From Parcubacteria group bacterium GW2011_GWD2_43_10 (GTDB lineage: Bacteria > Patescibacteriota > Patescibacteriia > Veblenbacterales > UBA10138): 13,282 nt of DNA. Under the pieces are notes generated by a model. It ran no database searches. It saw nothing but the letters and a program-made list of their open reading frames with translations, and had not been told where the DNA came from. Numbering within the stretch: position 1 is the first letter of the stretch; each line of letters begins with the position of its first letter. Where the stretch lies: NCBI GenBank assembly GCA_000995845.1, contig LCEZ01000012.1, positions 1-13,282 on the forward strand, in the 5' to 3' direction. The position numbers were made by a program, and so were the translations under genes. Below, piece after piece: positions 1-6,457 of the stretch.

Positions 1-170
1 GAAGCTTGGGGAAAGAAAGATTTGAAATATTTATACAAATTTATGCCAATAAAGTGGCAGTAATCGCGTCTAAAAAAGAAGATTACGCTTTTATAATTGA
101 AAGCAAAGAATTAGCCGAGCTGATGAAACAGATTTTTTTATGGCTTTGGCACACTAGCCCAAAACCTTAA
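1..170 (+). CDS. TrmB-like transcriptional regulator, C-terminal fragment (5' end outside window)
   Basis: An open frame runs from base 3 to a TAA at 168-170 and gives 55 residues. The fragment reads ..FEIFIQIYANKVAVIASKKE.., then ..AFIIESKELAEL.., then an IFLWLW end. This resembles the C-terminus of TrmB-type regulators common in Patescibacteria and archaea, where a strand pair (KVAI.S..E....VIIE.KEIA) precedes a final helix with F..(L/M)W. The DNA-binding winged helix lies upstream, outside the window, so no target can be proposed. The gene is followed within 60 bases by a hairpin terminator, so it is the last gene of its transcript. The family call rests on the tail pattern alone. It could be another small regulator or an unrelated protein with a similar tail. 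Confidence 0.55.
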   Translation, partial: SLGKERFEIFIQIYANKVAVIASKKEDYAFIIESKELAELMKQIFLWLWHTSPKP

Positions 171-225
171 TTTGATAAACCGCACAGCGCCACAGCTCAG
201 GGCGGCGTCTTGAATTTTTAATAAA

Positions 226-256
226 AATACCCGGCCGAGGTCGGGTATTAAAATTA
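226..256. terminator. Bidirectional hairpin terminator
   Basis: Bases 226-249 form a stem with eight perfect pairs (AATACCCG with CGGGTATT), plus a G-T and a C-G pair closing a CGAG loop. On the plus strand it is followed by AAAATTATTTTT. On the minus strand it is followed by TTTTTATT. It sits between the convergent ends of the regulator (stop at 170) and the minus-strand 96-residue gene (stop at 271), so it can end both transcripts. The T tract is better in the minus direction. Confidence 0.8.
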
Positions 257-270
257 TTTTTGCGTATGGA

Positions 271-561
271 TTAGCCATTGGGGGCTTCTATTAGGTCGTC
301 CCGTTCTATGGGCGAACCAGGAGTAAATTCAGGTTCTTTTTGGCACCTGGGGCAATACAGGTGGTAAACAGTTTTGGTTTCGCGGCCTATCGGCTCAACA
401 CCATTTTCCCAGATAGGGTGTTGAACCGGCTTCATGATTATTTCTGCGTCGGTGATATCGCAGCGCCATACCCCGTCTTTAAAACTGGCATGATCTTGGA
501 GCCAGTCGTACTCGCTTTTTAGTATGGTTATGATGCCGGAAATTTTTTCGGTTGTTTCCAA
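271..561 (-). CDS. Hypothetical 96-residue protein with a CPRC motif
   Basis: I do not recognise this protein. It has 96 residues, starts with TTG (bases 559-561) and is soluble: no membrane segment or signal peptide is visible. The TTG start is chosen because AAGGAGG lies four bases upstream and no in-frame ATG follows before residue 43. The N-terminus is a charged helix-like stretch. The middle has a single Cys at 34, and residues 66-73 read YHLYCPRC, a lone CxxC that could bind metal only with extra ligands such as C34 or His residues, or by dimerising. The acidic tail ends in APNG. It has its own promoter-like sequence and a shared terminator, so it appears monocistronic. The strong ribosome site, rare in this window, suggests appreciable expression. 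Confidence 0.65.
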   Translation of the reverse strand: METTEKISGIITILKSEYDWLQDHASFKDGVWRCDITDAEIIMKPVQHPIWENGVEPIGRETKTVYHLYCPRCQKEPEFTPGSPIERDDLIEAPNG

Positions 562-565
562 GTTT

Positions 566-572
566 CCTCCTT
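566..572 (-). promoter_or_regulatory. Ribosome binding site deciding a TTG start
   Basis: The minus strand reads AAGGAGG, a full match to the core anti-Shine-Dalgarno complement, four bases before the TTG at 561. The spacing is short but usable. It is the best evidence that the 96-residue frame is a real gene and that it starts at TTG. Confidence 0.7.
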
Positions 573-614
573 ATGGTTGTTTTTAAATAAGTGATTTTAA
601 TTACTTTTGGCCTA

Positions 615-643
615 ACCTTAGTTTGAATCTAAAATTGTGTCAA
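615..643 (-). promoter_or_regulatory. Sigma70-type promoter for the 96-residue gene
   Basis: On the minus strand a perfect TTGACA (bases 643-638) is followed, after exactly 17 bases, by TAAGGT (620-615). The -35 is consensus, but the -10 matches TATAAT at only the first two positions and the last, so activity may need help. The start site would fall near 607, giving a leader of roughly 45 bases before the TTG start at 561. Confidence 0.5.
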
Positions 644-686
644 GAAATACACTCTCTTGGGCGTGTTTTGTAATTTAAGATATTAA

Positions 687-722
687 GAATTACGTAATTA
701 GTTACGTAATAAGTTACTTAAG
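687..722. repeat. Three tandem 12-bp units with TTACGTAA cores
   Basis: Three units with exact 12-base spacing lie at 687-698, 699-710 and 711-722. Their cores are TTACGTAA, TTACGTAA and TTACTTAA. The first two cores are self-complementary, and together 689-697 and 702-710 form a perfect 9-bp inverted repeat with a four-base loop. The third unit overlaps the stop codon of the small membrane protein gene. No T tract follows, so this is not a good intrinsic terminator. It lies about 45 bases upstream of the -35 of the 96-residue gene, where an activator or repressor array could sit. The function is not known. Confidence 0.55.
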
Positions 723-1118
723 CCAAGCCGCAATATCAGTTACTACACCCCATACAAGAGCTAGGCCGGACATGACGAAGATAAAAATATAATTCCACTT
801 TTCCTTGCTTGATTCCAAAGTTTGGAAAAGATATTCCATGGCCGCGCGATCAGCTTCGTTCAGATTAGGCATGGCTGCTACTTTAGAATTGAGTTGGTGG
901 TCATGAATTAACTTTGCTCGTCGTTCGGAGATTTGATAGCGATGGATGAAATATACAACAAAACCCACAGTGCCTACATACCAGGCTAATTTCAGCCAAA
1001 TCGCCGGATAGTTGGTGAGTATAATAATGACTCGGTAGGAGAAGGTGGCGGTTATGCCGGTCCAAAAAAATAATGCGCGCACTAACTTGCTATGTGGTTT
1101 GGGTAATTGTTGGGGCAT
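714..1118 (-). CDS. Small membrane protein downstream of ruvC (unknown function)
   Basis: The protein has 134 residues and no recognised function. Three hydrophobic segments are visible at about residues 16-34, 42-60 and 109-127. Between the second and third is a charged stretch of about 45 residues (HRYQISERRAKL.., then ..NLNEADRAAMEYLFQTLES..) that should be helical and probably cytoplasmic. The positively charged N-terminus (KPHSKLVRA) fits a cytoplasmic start. The ruvC stop TAA touches this ATG directly (TAAATG), so translation is very likely coupled to ruvC. From memory, similar small membrane proteins sit next to ruvC in other Patescibacteria. That would need a search to confirm. A role in DNA repair is not implied by position alone. 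Confidence 0.75.
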   Translation of the reverse strand: MPQQLPKPHSKLVRALFFWTGITATFSYRVIIILTNYPAIWLKLAWYVGTVGFVVYFIHRYQISERRAKLIHDHQLNSKVAAMPNLNEADRAAMEYLFQTLESSKEKWNYIFIFVMSGLALVWGVVTDIAAWLK

Positions 1119-1649
1119 TTATTTTATTTGGCTAAGTCCACACAAAGCCACCGCCAGAGCATCAGCCGCGTCGTCGGGTTTGGGAACTTGCTTAAGTTTG
1201 AATATCAGCTTAAGCATTTTTTGTACCATTAATTTATCAGCATTCCCGACACCAGTGGCCGCCAACTTAACTGCTTGCGGCGACAGCTCAACTATTGGGC
1301 ATTTTCCTTGAGTCAATTCCAGCATGATTGCGCCGCGGGCTTCAGCTACTTGCAAGGCGGTTTTTACATTTTTGGAAAAATAAAGTTTTTCAATAGCTAT
1401 TATTGTTGGCTTATATTGGCGTAATATTTTTTGTACTCCAGAACTTAAAGCTACTAGGCGCTGGCCATGCACTAATTTGGAGCTTGTTTCTAAACAACCA
1501 ACAGTTAATATTTTTGGCTGACTTAATGTGCCAGCGAGCACGGCATAACCCATCCGCCCCAAACCAGGGTCTATCCCTAACACGATTTTTTTAGGCTTCG
1601 TCTGCCGACGCAGGAATGACGTGGAAGATGAATTAATTGGAGTATTCAT
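1119..1649 (-). CDS. ruvC: Holliday junction resolvase RuvC
   Basis: This is a 176-residue endonuclease that resolves four-way DNA junctions by paired nicks, normally with the RuvAB branch migration motor. The four catalytic acids of the RNase H-like fold are present: D27 in GIDPG, E87 in AIEKLYF, and D160 and D163 in DDAADALAVA. The length is close to the usual 160-175, but the first 20 residues (with an FLRRQTK stretch) are an extension before the conserved KIVLGIDPG strand. No good alternative start exists: a GTG at residue 23 would cut into the first strand. The ATG at 1649 has AGGA five bases upstream. That AGGA lies inside an inverted repeat. The gene sits 50 bases after yebC and directly before the small membrane protein. 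ruvA and ruvB are not adjacent. Confidence 0.95.
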   Translation of the reverse strand: MNTPINSSSTSFLRRQTKPKKIVLGIDPGLGRMGYAVLAGTLSQPKILTVGCLETSSKLVHGQRLVALSSGVQKILRQYKPTIIAIEKLYFSKNVKTALQVAEARGAIMLELTQGKCPIVELSPQAVKLAATGVGNADKLMVQKMLKLIFKLKQVPKPDDAADALAVALCGLSQIK

Positions 1650-1660
1650 AGTATTCCTGC
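1610..1660 (-). repeat. Inverted repeat spanning the ruvC ribosome site and start
   Basis: GCAGGAAT at 1610-1617 is perfectly complementary to ATTCCTGC at 1653-1660, with 35 bases between them. In the minus-strand mRNA the 5' arm GCAGGAAU holds the AGGA ribosome site, and the 3' arm lies in codons 11-14 of ruvC. Pairing would hide the ribosome site. The arm sequences resemble the CATTCCTGC..GCAGGAATG palindromic repeats scattered in many bacterial genomes, so the extended RuvC N-terminus may derive from such an element. Confidence 0.5.
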
Positions 1661-1699
1661 TTTGGCGGATGGTGGCTGGTTTGGGAAAAATTTGTTAAA

Positions 1700-2416
1700 C
1701 TATCCTGCCTCATTATCATAAATATTAGTGACATCGTCATTAGCATCAAGCGCCTCGCGCAGCTCATTCAGTTTATTAGATTCAGCTTGGCTATCAATCG
1801 TAATATCATTTTTAGCCACTGGTTCAAGCGAGAGGTAGCTCGGGGTGATATTTTTAGAGACCACCAATTCTTTGATATCCTCAAAAGCCTCGGGCGGGCA
1901 AGTGATGGTTAATTCGTCATCATGTTCTATCAAGTCATCCGCCCCAGCTTCAATTACCGCCAACTCAAATCCTTCCCGATCTGCTGGTGCTGGAATTTGC
2001 ACTATACCCTTAAGTACAAACATCCAGGAAACACTGCCCATTTCCGCCATCCGTCCGCCATGTCTTTCTAATAAGTGTCTAATTTCAGCCGAAGTGCGGT
2101 TTTTATTATCAGTTACCACGTCCATTAATAAGGCCACGCCGCCTGGCCCGTAGGCTTCATACCGCACTTCTTCTAATTTTGTACCCTCGCCCGTGCCAGA
2201 ACCTTTTTGAATAGCCCGTTCAATACTATCTTTGGGCATACTAAAAGAACGTGCGCGGTCTATCGCCAGTCTGAGCCCAGCGTTCATGGTGGAATCAGCC
2301 CCAGCTCTAGCGGCGACCGAGACCGCTTTGGCTAGTTTGGTAAAAAGCTGGCTGCGCTTGGCATCAGCTGTGCCCTTGGCGCGTTTGATAGTGGACCATT
2401 TAGAGTGGCCAGACAT
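1700..2416 (-). CDS. yebC: YebC/PmpR/TACO1 family protein
   Basis: The protein has 238 residues, the normal length for this cytoplasmic family. The hallmark N-terminus MSGHSKWSTIKRAK is present, followed by the helical region (residues 8-70, with MPKDSIERAI at 60-69), then YGPGGVALLMDVVTDNKNRT (89-108), and an acidic C-terminal domain with IEAGADD. Members were first described as transcriptional regulators (PmpR). Mitochondrial TACO1 and some bacterial homologues are instead reported to act on the ribosome and help translation through proline-rich stretches. The sequence alone does not decide between these roles. It is the first gene of the yebC-ruvC-membrane protein transcript, which is a common pairing. 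No strong ribosome site precedes the ATG. Confidence 0.95.
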   Translation of the reverse strand: MSGHSKWSTIKRAKGTADAKRSQLFTKLAKAVSVAARAGADSTMNAGLRLAIDRARSFSMPKDSIERAIQKGSGTGEGTKLEEVRYEAYGPGGVALLMDVVTDNKNRTSAEIRHLLERHGGRMAEMGSVSWMFVLKGIVQIPAPADREGFELAVIEAGADDLIEHDDELTITCPPEAFEDIKELVVSKNITPSYLSLEPVAKNDITIDSQAESNKLNELREALDANDDVTNIYDNEAG

Positions 2417-2462
2417 AGAGAGTAAGAGTAAAAAAGAAGAGGTTATATTTATTCACGCACCT

Positions 2463-2491
2463 ATTGTAGCAGAGTAATGAATAATTGTTTA
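2463..2491 (-). promoter_or_regulatory. Extended -10 promoter for yebC-ruvC
   Basis: The minus strand has TAAACA (bases 2491-2486), a 17-base spacer, and TGCTACAAT, whose TACAAT is at 2468-2463. The -10 matches consensus at five of six positions and has the TGn extension. The -35 matches at four of six. The start would be near 2456, about 40 bases before the yebC ATG at 2416. The site lies in the divergent gap between yebC and the sugar operon. Confidence 0.6.
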
Positions 2492-2507
2492 TGTATATGA
2501 ACCCAAG

Positions 2508-3782
2508 GTGTATAGTAATAGTAGTTTATTATGTTGGGCAGAAAAATATAAAATGTTGGTATTATTTATACTTGTATTGTTAATAGGAGTTGCTGTTTTC
2601 AAAGAATTAATTTATTTATTGCCAAAATTTTCTTGGCGTATTTTTACTCCTTGGGTTGTTTTAGTATTTTTGATGGCAACCTTGACACTATTGGGTATTA
2701 GAATAGCCCAGCGCCACTATGGTCTGGAATCAATTAATGGTGTTCATGATGGCATTACTCAAACTGAGATTGCCTTGTCATATTTATGGCAAGGAACTAA
2801 TCCATATAGTGTTGATTATTTTGATACTTCATTGGAGGAGTTTAGATTTTATTATAACCAAGTTAACCCAGCGCTTTACCATTATGCTTATCTGCCAGGA
2901 GTATTAGTATTGGGATCCCCCCTATATTTTATTAGTCCATTCATAATTGGTTTTTATGACCAACGTTTAACCCAAGCACTGATTTTTGCCTTATTAATAT
3001 TTTGGTTAGTGTGGCGCTATCGCCAGAATCCCAAACTTATTTTACTGGTGCCATTGTTGTTTTTTAATTTTTGGTTTATGGTTTATTTTTTACATGGTCT
3101 TAATGATATTGTAATAATAGCCTTAGTGATATTAGCTTTGGAGTTTGTTATTATTAGAAAATATTTAGCCAGTGCAATTATTTTAGGCTGTGCTTTGGCT
3201 ACCAAACAAACAACCTGGTTCGTTTTGCCATTTTTAATTCAGTTTTTTTGGCATTGGGAAAAATTACATTTTGGCACAGCCAAACCAGAGGTTAGACGGC
3301 GGGCAATAGTTTGGGGAGGCACAGCCTTATTAGTCGCGACTATTATTATTCTGCCTTTTTTAATCAAAGACCCACAAGGGTTTTGGGCTGATACCATTAG
3401 TTATCAATCGGGGCGAGTAGAAAATTCCTATCCAATTATGGGTATTGGTATGGGTGAAATAATTTATCAGTTGGGGTTGGTGCCAGAGAGAACAAGTTAC
3501 TTCCCTTTTTGGATTTTTCAGTTAATAATAGCAGGGTTAGTTGGTTGGTATGCTTGGCAATATCAAAAACGCCGGCCAATTGAACCGTGGTTAGTTTTGT
3601 GGCTGTGGACGCTATTGTTAACCGGTGTTTGGTTTATGAATCGGTATTTTTCAATTACCCATTTGGCAGCTTTGATAGTGATGGTTTGTTTAACTTATTT
3701 TTATAAAGAATTAGAGCAAGGAGAAGGGTTCAAAACCAAGCCATGGTTTAGCCGCTTAGTCGCTGGTATAATAAAAAAGTGA
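2508..3782 (+). CDS. GT87-like (DUF2029) polytopic membrane glycosyltransferase
   Basis: This is a multi-pass membrane protein of up to 424 residues, rich in aromatic and aliphatic segments, of the GT-C fold that transfers sugars from polyprenyl-phosphate donors on the outer face. Supporting features are an early loop with D81 in GVHDG (the position of the GT-C catalytic acid), the QGTNPYSVDYF stretch at 95-105 typical of mannosyltransferases (GxNPY), HYAYLPG at 125-131, HGLND at 196-200, and ATKQTTW at 231-237 just before a helix. The start is uncertain. GTG at 2508 adds 15 polar residues, whereas ATG at 2553 begins directly at the first helix. Neither has a clear ribosome site. It is the first gene of the sugar operon and its stop overlaps the next start by four bases. 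The acceptor cannot be read from the sequence. Confidence 0.8.
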   Translation: MYSNSSLLCWAEKYKMLVLFILVLLIGVAVFKELIYLLPKFSWRIFTPWVVLVFLMATLTLLGIRIAQRHYGLESINGVHDGITQTEIALSYLWQGTNPYSVDYFDTSLEEFRFYYNQVNPALYHYAYLPGVLVLGSPLYFISPFIIGFYDQRLTQALIFALLIFWLVWRYRQNPKLILLVPLLFFNFWFMVYFLHGLNDIVIIALVILALEFVIIRKYLASAIILGCALATKQTTWFVLPFLIQFFWHWEKLHFGTAKPEVRRRAIVWGGTALLVATIIILPFLIKDPQGFWADTISYQSGRVENSYPIMGIGMGEIIYQLGLVPERTSYFPFWIFQLIIAGLVGWYAWQYQKRRPIEPWLVLWLWTLLLTGVWFMNRYFSITHLAALIVMVCLTYFYKELEQGEGFKTKPWFSRLVAGIIKK

Positions 3783-4858
3783 ACAATACCAATACCCCAC
3801 CATATTTGGATACCCCAGAGGCCGTCAGGCAGATTGATAAAGAAAATATAGCTAAAATTTTGGCTGATTTTCCCAATCAATTGGCGAGCGCCAGGGCAGG
3901 TTTTGCCAAAGTTGATTTACCCAAAGAAATCATTCAGGTTAAACAGGTGGTGTTTTGTGGTATGGGCGGCAGTGCGATTGGTGCTGAGGTAGCTTGCGAT
4001 TTATCACCCGGCCTGATACGCAAGCCATTAGCAGTTATTCGGGATTATGATCTACCTGCCTGGATTAACAAAGAAACAGCAGTGGTGGTGATTAGTTATT
4101 CAGGTGAAACAGCCGAAGCCTTAGCTTGTTTTAATCAGGCGCTAAGTTGCGCTGGCGTAACTATAGTTGTAACTTCAGGCGGGCAATTAGCTGATCAAGC
4201 GGTAAAGGCCGGTGTGCCCTTGTATAAATTTGATTATAAATCCCCACCCCGCGACGCCCTGGGCTATATGTTGGTGCCGGCAATTATGATTTTGGAGAAA
4301 GCAGGAATATTGAATAGCAAAGAAGCAGATTTAACTAATGCCATCAATTTAATTCAGGAAATCAGTGCTTCTTATTTGCCAACCGCACCGACACCTCAAA
4401 ATAAAGCTAAACAACTAGCCTACAGCCTGTATGATCATGTGCCGATAGTGGTGGGAAGTAATATAACAAAATCTGTAGCGCGACGTTGGAAAAACCAATT
4501 TAACGAACATAGCAAGAATACAAGTTGGTTTGATTGTCTGCCTGAGGCTAATCACAATACGGTTGAAGGTTTTGGTTTTCCGATTCGTTTTAAAGATGAT
4601 GTGGTGATTTTATTATTAGAATCACATTTTGATCACCCTGAGATTGTTAAGCGACAATCGTTATGGCGTGAACAATTAATTCACCAGGGTATTCAGGCGG
4701 AAGCGATAGAAGGACAAGGGGAAGATATTTGGGCTAATAAGCTCTCGTTGATTTATTTGGGTGATTGGGTGAGTTATTATTTAGCTTTGCTTTATAGAAT
4801 AGATCCGGCTGAAATTCCTATAATAAATAAACTTAAAGCCAAGTTAGGAGCTGATTAA
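3779..4858 (+). CDS. Bifunctional phosphoglucose/phosphomannose isomerase
   Basis: This 359-residue cytoplasmic enzyme interconverts fructose 6-phosphate with glucose 6-phosphate and with mannose 6-phosphate. It belongs to the archaeal-type PGI/PMI family. The two SIS domains are visible. The first carries GMGGSAIG (61-68) and ISYSGET (105-111), the phosphate-binding serine/threonine loops. The second carries NEHSK (242-246) and the family signature LPEANHN (254-260). By comparison with the Pyrobaculum enzyme, E243 would be the catalytic base and H259 the ring-opening histidine. The start is GTG at 3779, overlapping the previous stop (GTGA), which implies coupled translation. Within a mannosyltransferase operon its likely task is to supply mannose 6-phosphate. 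It could also serve central metabolism. Confidence 0.92.
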   Translation: MNNTNTPPYLDTPEAVRQIDKENIAKILADFPNQLASARAGFAKVDLPKEIIQVKQVVFCGMGGSAIGAEVACDLSPGLIRKPLAVIRDYDLPAWINKETAVVVISYSGETAEALACFNQALSCAGVTIVVTSGGQLADQAVKAGVPLYKFDYKSPPRDALGYMLVPAIMILEKAGILNSKEADLTNAINLIQEISASYLPTAPTPQNKAKQLAYSLYDHVPIVVGSNITKSVARRWKNQFNEHSKNTSWFDCLPEANHNTVEGFGFPIRFKDDVVILLLESHFDHPEIVKRQSLWREQLIHQGIQAEAIEGQGEDIWANKLSLIYLGDWVSYYLALLYRIDPAEIPIINKLKAKLGAD

Positions 4859-4876
4859 TTTTTGGAACAGAATTAG

Positions 4877-6442
4877 ATGCTAAGAAAAGTTTATCCCTTC
4901 TGGCGGTTACAGGGCGTTCAATTGATTTCAGTCTTTGTTTTGTGTTTGGCGGTGTTTGCTTATTTGCAACCAGCCCAAACTTTAGCTGACCCTGATTCTT
5001 GGTATCATGTTAAGTTGACTACCATGATGCGTGATAGTGGTCTGGTGAGAGATTTCCCTTGGACACAAGCTTCACTTTACCGCACTATTTTTATCGATCA
5101 ACACTTTCTCTATCATGTTTTATTACTGCCGTTTGTGAGTTTGGCGCCGAATGATTTGGCTGGAGCTAAGATTGCGACCATAATTTTTGCGGCGTTTTCT
5201 GTCACTGCAGTATTGTGGTGTTTAAAACGCTGGCGCGTGCCTTATTGGGGAGTAGGCATTATCTTGTTGCTAACCTCCGCCCCATTTTTATTTCGCTTAT
5301 CATTACTAAAAGCACCGTCATTGGCTATTGGCGTATCTATCATCGCTTATTACTTAATTACCGAGCGACGACTTGGTTGGCTGTTTTTTTGGACTTGGTT
5401 TTATGTTTGGTTTTACAGTGCCTGGCCCTTGGTGGTGGTGATGGCTGGCGTTTGGATAGCAATTGATAGTCTTAGTCAGACCAAGCTGAATCTTAAAATT
5501 ATAGGGCAGACTCTGATATCTAAGAACAATTTAAAACTAGTTGGTGTGATAGTTGGTGGAATAGTAGTAGCCTTGATAATTAATCCTTATTTTCCAACCA
5601 ATCTAGTTTATTTAAAACAGATATTTGGTATGGCCTTAACCCCCTACCATACTTTTGTTGGCATTGGAGGTGAGTGGTATCCTTTGGCGCCATTTGATTT
5701 ACCAGAAAACCTCTCTTATCCTTTATTGGTTTGGTTATTATCAACCCTGGTAGCAGTTTTTACCTGGCATAAGCAGACCAAATTGTCGCGCTCGAGCTGG
5801 CTAATAGCTGTTTTGTTTCTGATTTATACGCTTAAAGCTCGCCGGCAAACCGAGTACTTTGTTCCTTGGATGGTCATATCTTCCGGTTTGTGTTTGCGTG
5901 ATGCTGGTTTAGGCAATCTTACATTAGCCTATTTGAAAAATAAGTTTGCCAGCTGGATTCCAAAATGGGTAATGAAAAAATACGTGTTAGTTACCTTGTT
6001 GGTTTATGCTATTATGGTTGTGCCTTGGGGGTTATCTCACGGTTTTCGTTTAGCAAAAGCAGCACTAGCCAATAAATATAGCTACAATACGATGTTGGGC
6101 GCGGCTAATTGGCTTAAACAAAACAGCCCATCAGGTACTATAGTTTTTCAAAGCGATTGGAGCATGTTTCCCATGCTTTTTTATCATAATTCTCAGAATT
6201 ATTATTTGACCGGACTAGATCAGACTTTTATGTATGAATATGATAAAGAAAAATACCGTCAGTGGGAGCGCGTTGTTAAGGGTGAGGCACGTGCCATATA
6301 TAAAATTGCGCATGATTCATTTGGTGCCTCCTATTTATTATTAGAAAAAAGAACCCCAGCCATGCTTTTTTGGGCTAACCGAGACAATCGTTTGAATAGA
6401 GTTTATGAAGACTCAGAAGCAATAGTTTATAAATTAGATTAA
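4877..6442 (+). CDS. STT3/PMT-like GT-C membrane glycosyltransferase
   Basis: The protein has 521 residues, with a signal-anchor-like first helix (15-31), about ten further hydrophobic segments to residue 386, and a soluble C-terminal domain of about 130 residues. The first outer loop has DPDSWYH (38-44), matching the acidic DxD/DPYYH loop of oligosaccharyltransferase STT3 and its relatives, and a second acidic motif FIDQHFLYH (72-80). The inner region has NPYFP (236-240) and RRQTEYFVPW (322-331). The tail contains NWLKQ, FQSDWSMFPMLFYHN and YYLTGLDQTFMYEYD. That layout parallels the STT3 tail, but the WWDYG sequon-binding motif is absent. It is therefore likely a lipid-sugar-dependent transferase and not a proven oligosaccharyltransferase. 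It lies 18 bases after the isomerase with no ribosome site. Confidence 0.75.
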   Translation: MLRKVYPFWRLQGVQLISVFVLCLAVFAYLQPAQTLADPDSWYHVKLTTMMRDSGLVRDFPWTQASLYRTIFIDQHFLYHVLLLPFVSLAPNDLAGAKIATIIFAAFSVTAVLWCLKRWRVPYWGVGIILLLTSAPFLFRLSLLKAPSLAIGVSIIAYYLITERRLGWLFFWTWFYVWFYSAWPLVVVMAGVWIAIDSLSQTKLNLKIIGQTLISKNNLKLVGVIVGGIVVALIINPYFPTNLVYLKQIFGMALTPYHTFVGIGGEWYPLAPFDLPENLSYPLLVWLLSTLVAVFTWHKQTKLSRSSWLIAVLFLIYTLKARRQTEYFVPWMVISSGLCLRDAGLGNLTLAYLKNKFASWIPKWVMKKYVLVTLLVYAIMVVPWGLSHGFRLAKAALANKYSYNTMLGAANWLKQNSPSGTIVFQSDWSMFPMLFYHNSQNYYLTGLDQTFMYEYDKEKYRQWERVVKGEARAIYKIAHDSFGASYLLLEKRTPAMLFWANRDNRLNRVYEDSEAIVYKLD

Positions 6443-6457
6443 ATTTGTGGTAGTTTT

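Noticed and set aside
171..225. GC-rich dyad CGCC..GGGCG after the regulator stop as an RNA gene
   Set aside because: Only four or five pairs are possible, with no cloverleaf, T-loop or promoter. It is probably just spacer before the real terminator.
687..722. The three 12-bp units as a CRISPR array or an intrinsic terminator
   Set aside because: The units are contiguous with no spacers and far too short for CRISPR. The hairpin is AT-rich with no T tract after it in either direction.
2496..2580. Short frame starting with ATG near 2498 (MNPRCIV..) upstream of the GT87-like gene
   Set aside because: It overlaps the start of the membrane glycosyltransferase in another frame, has no ribosome site and ends after about 28 residues.
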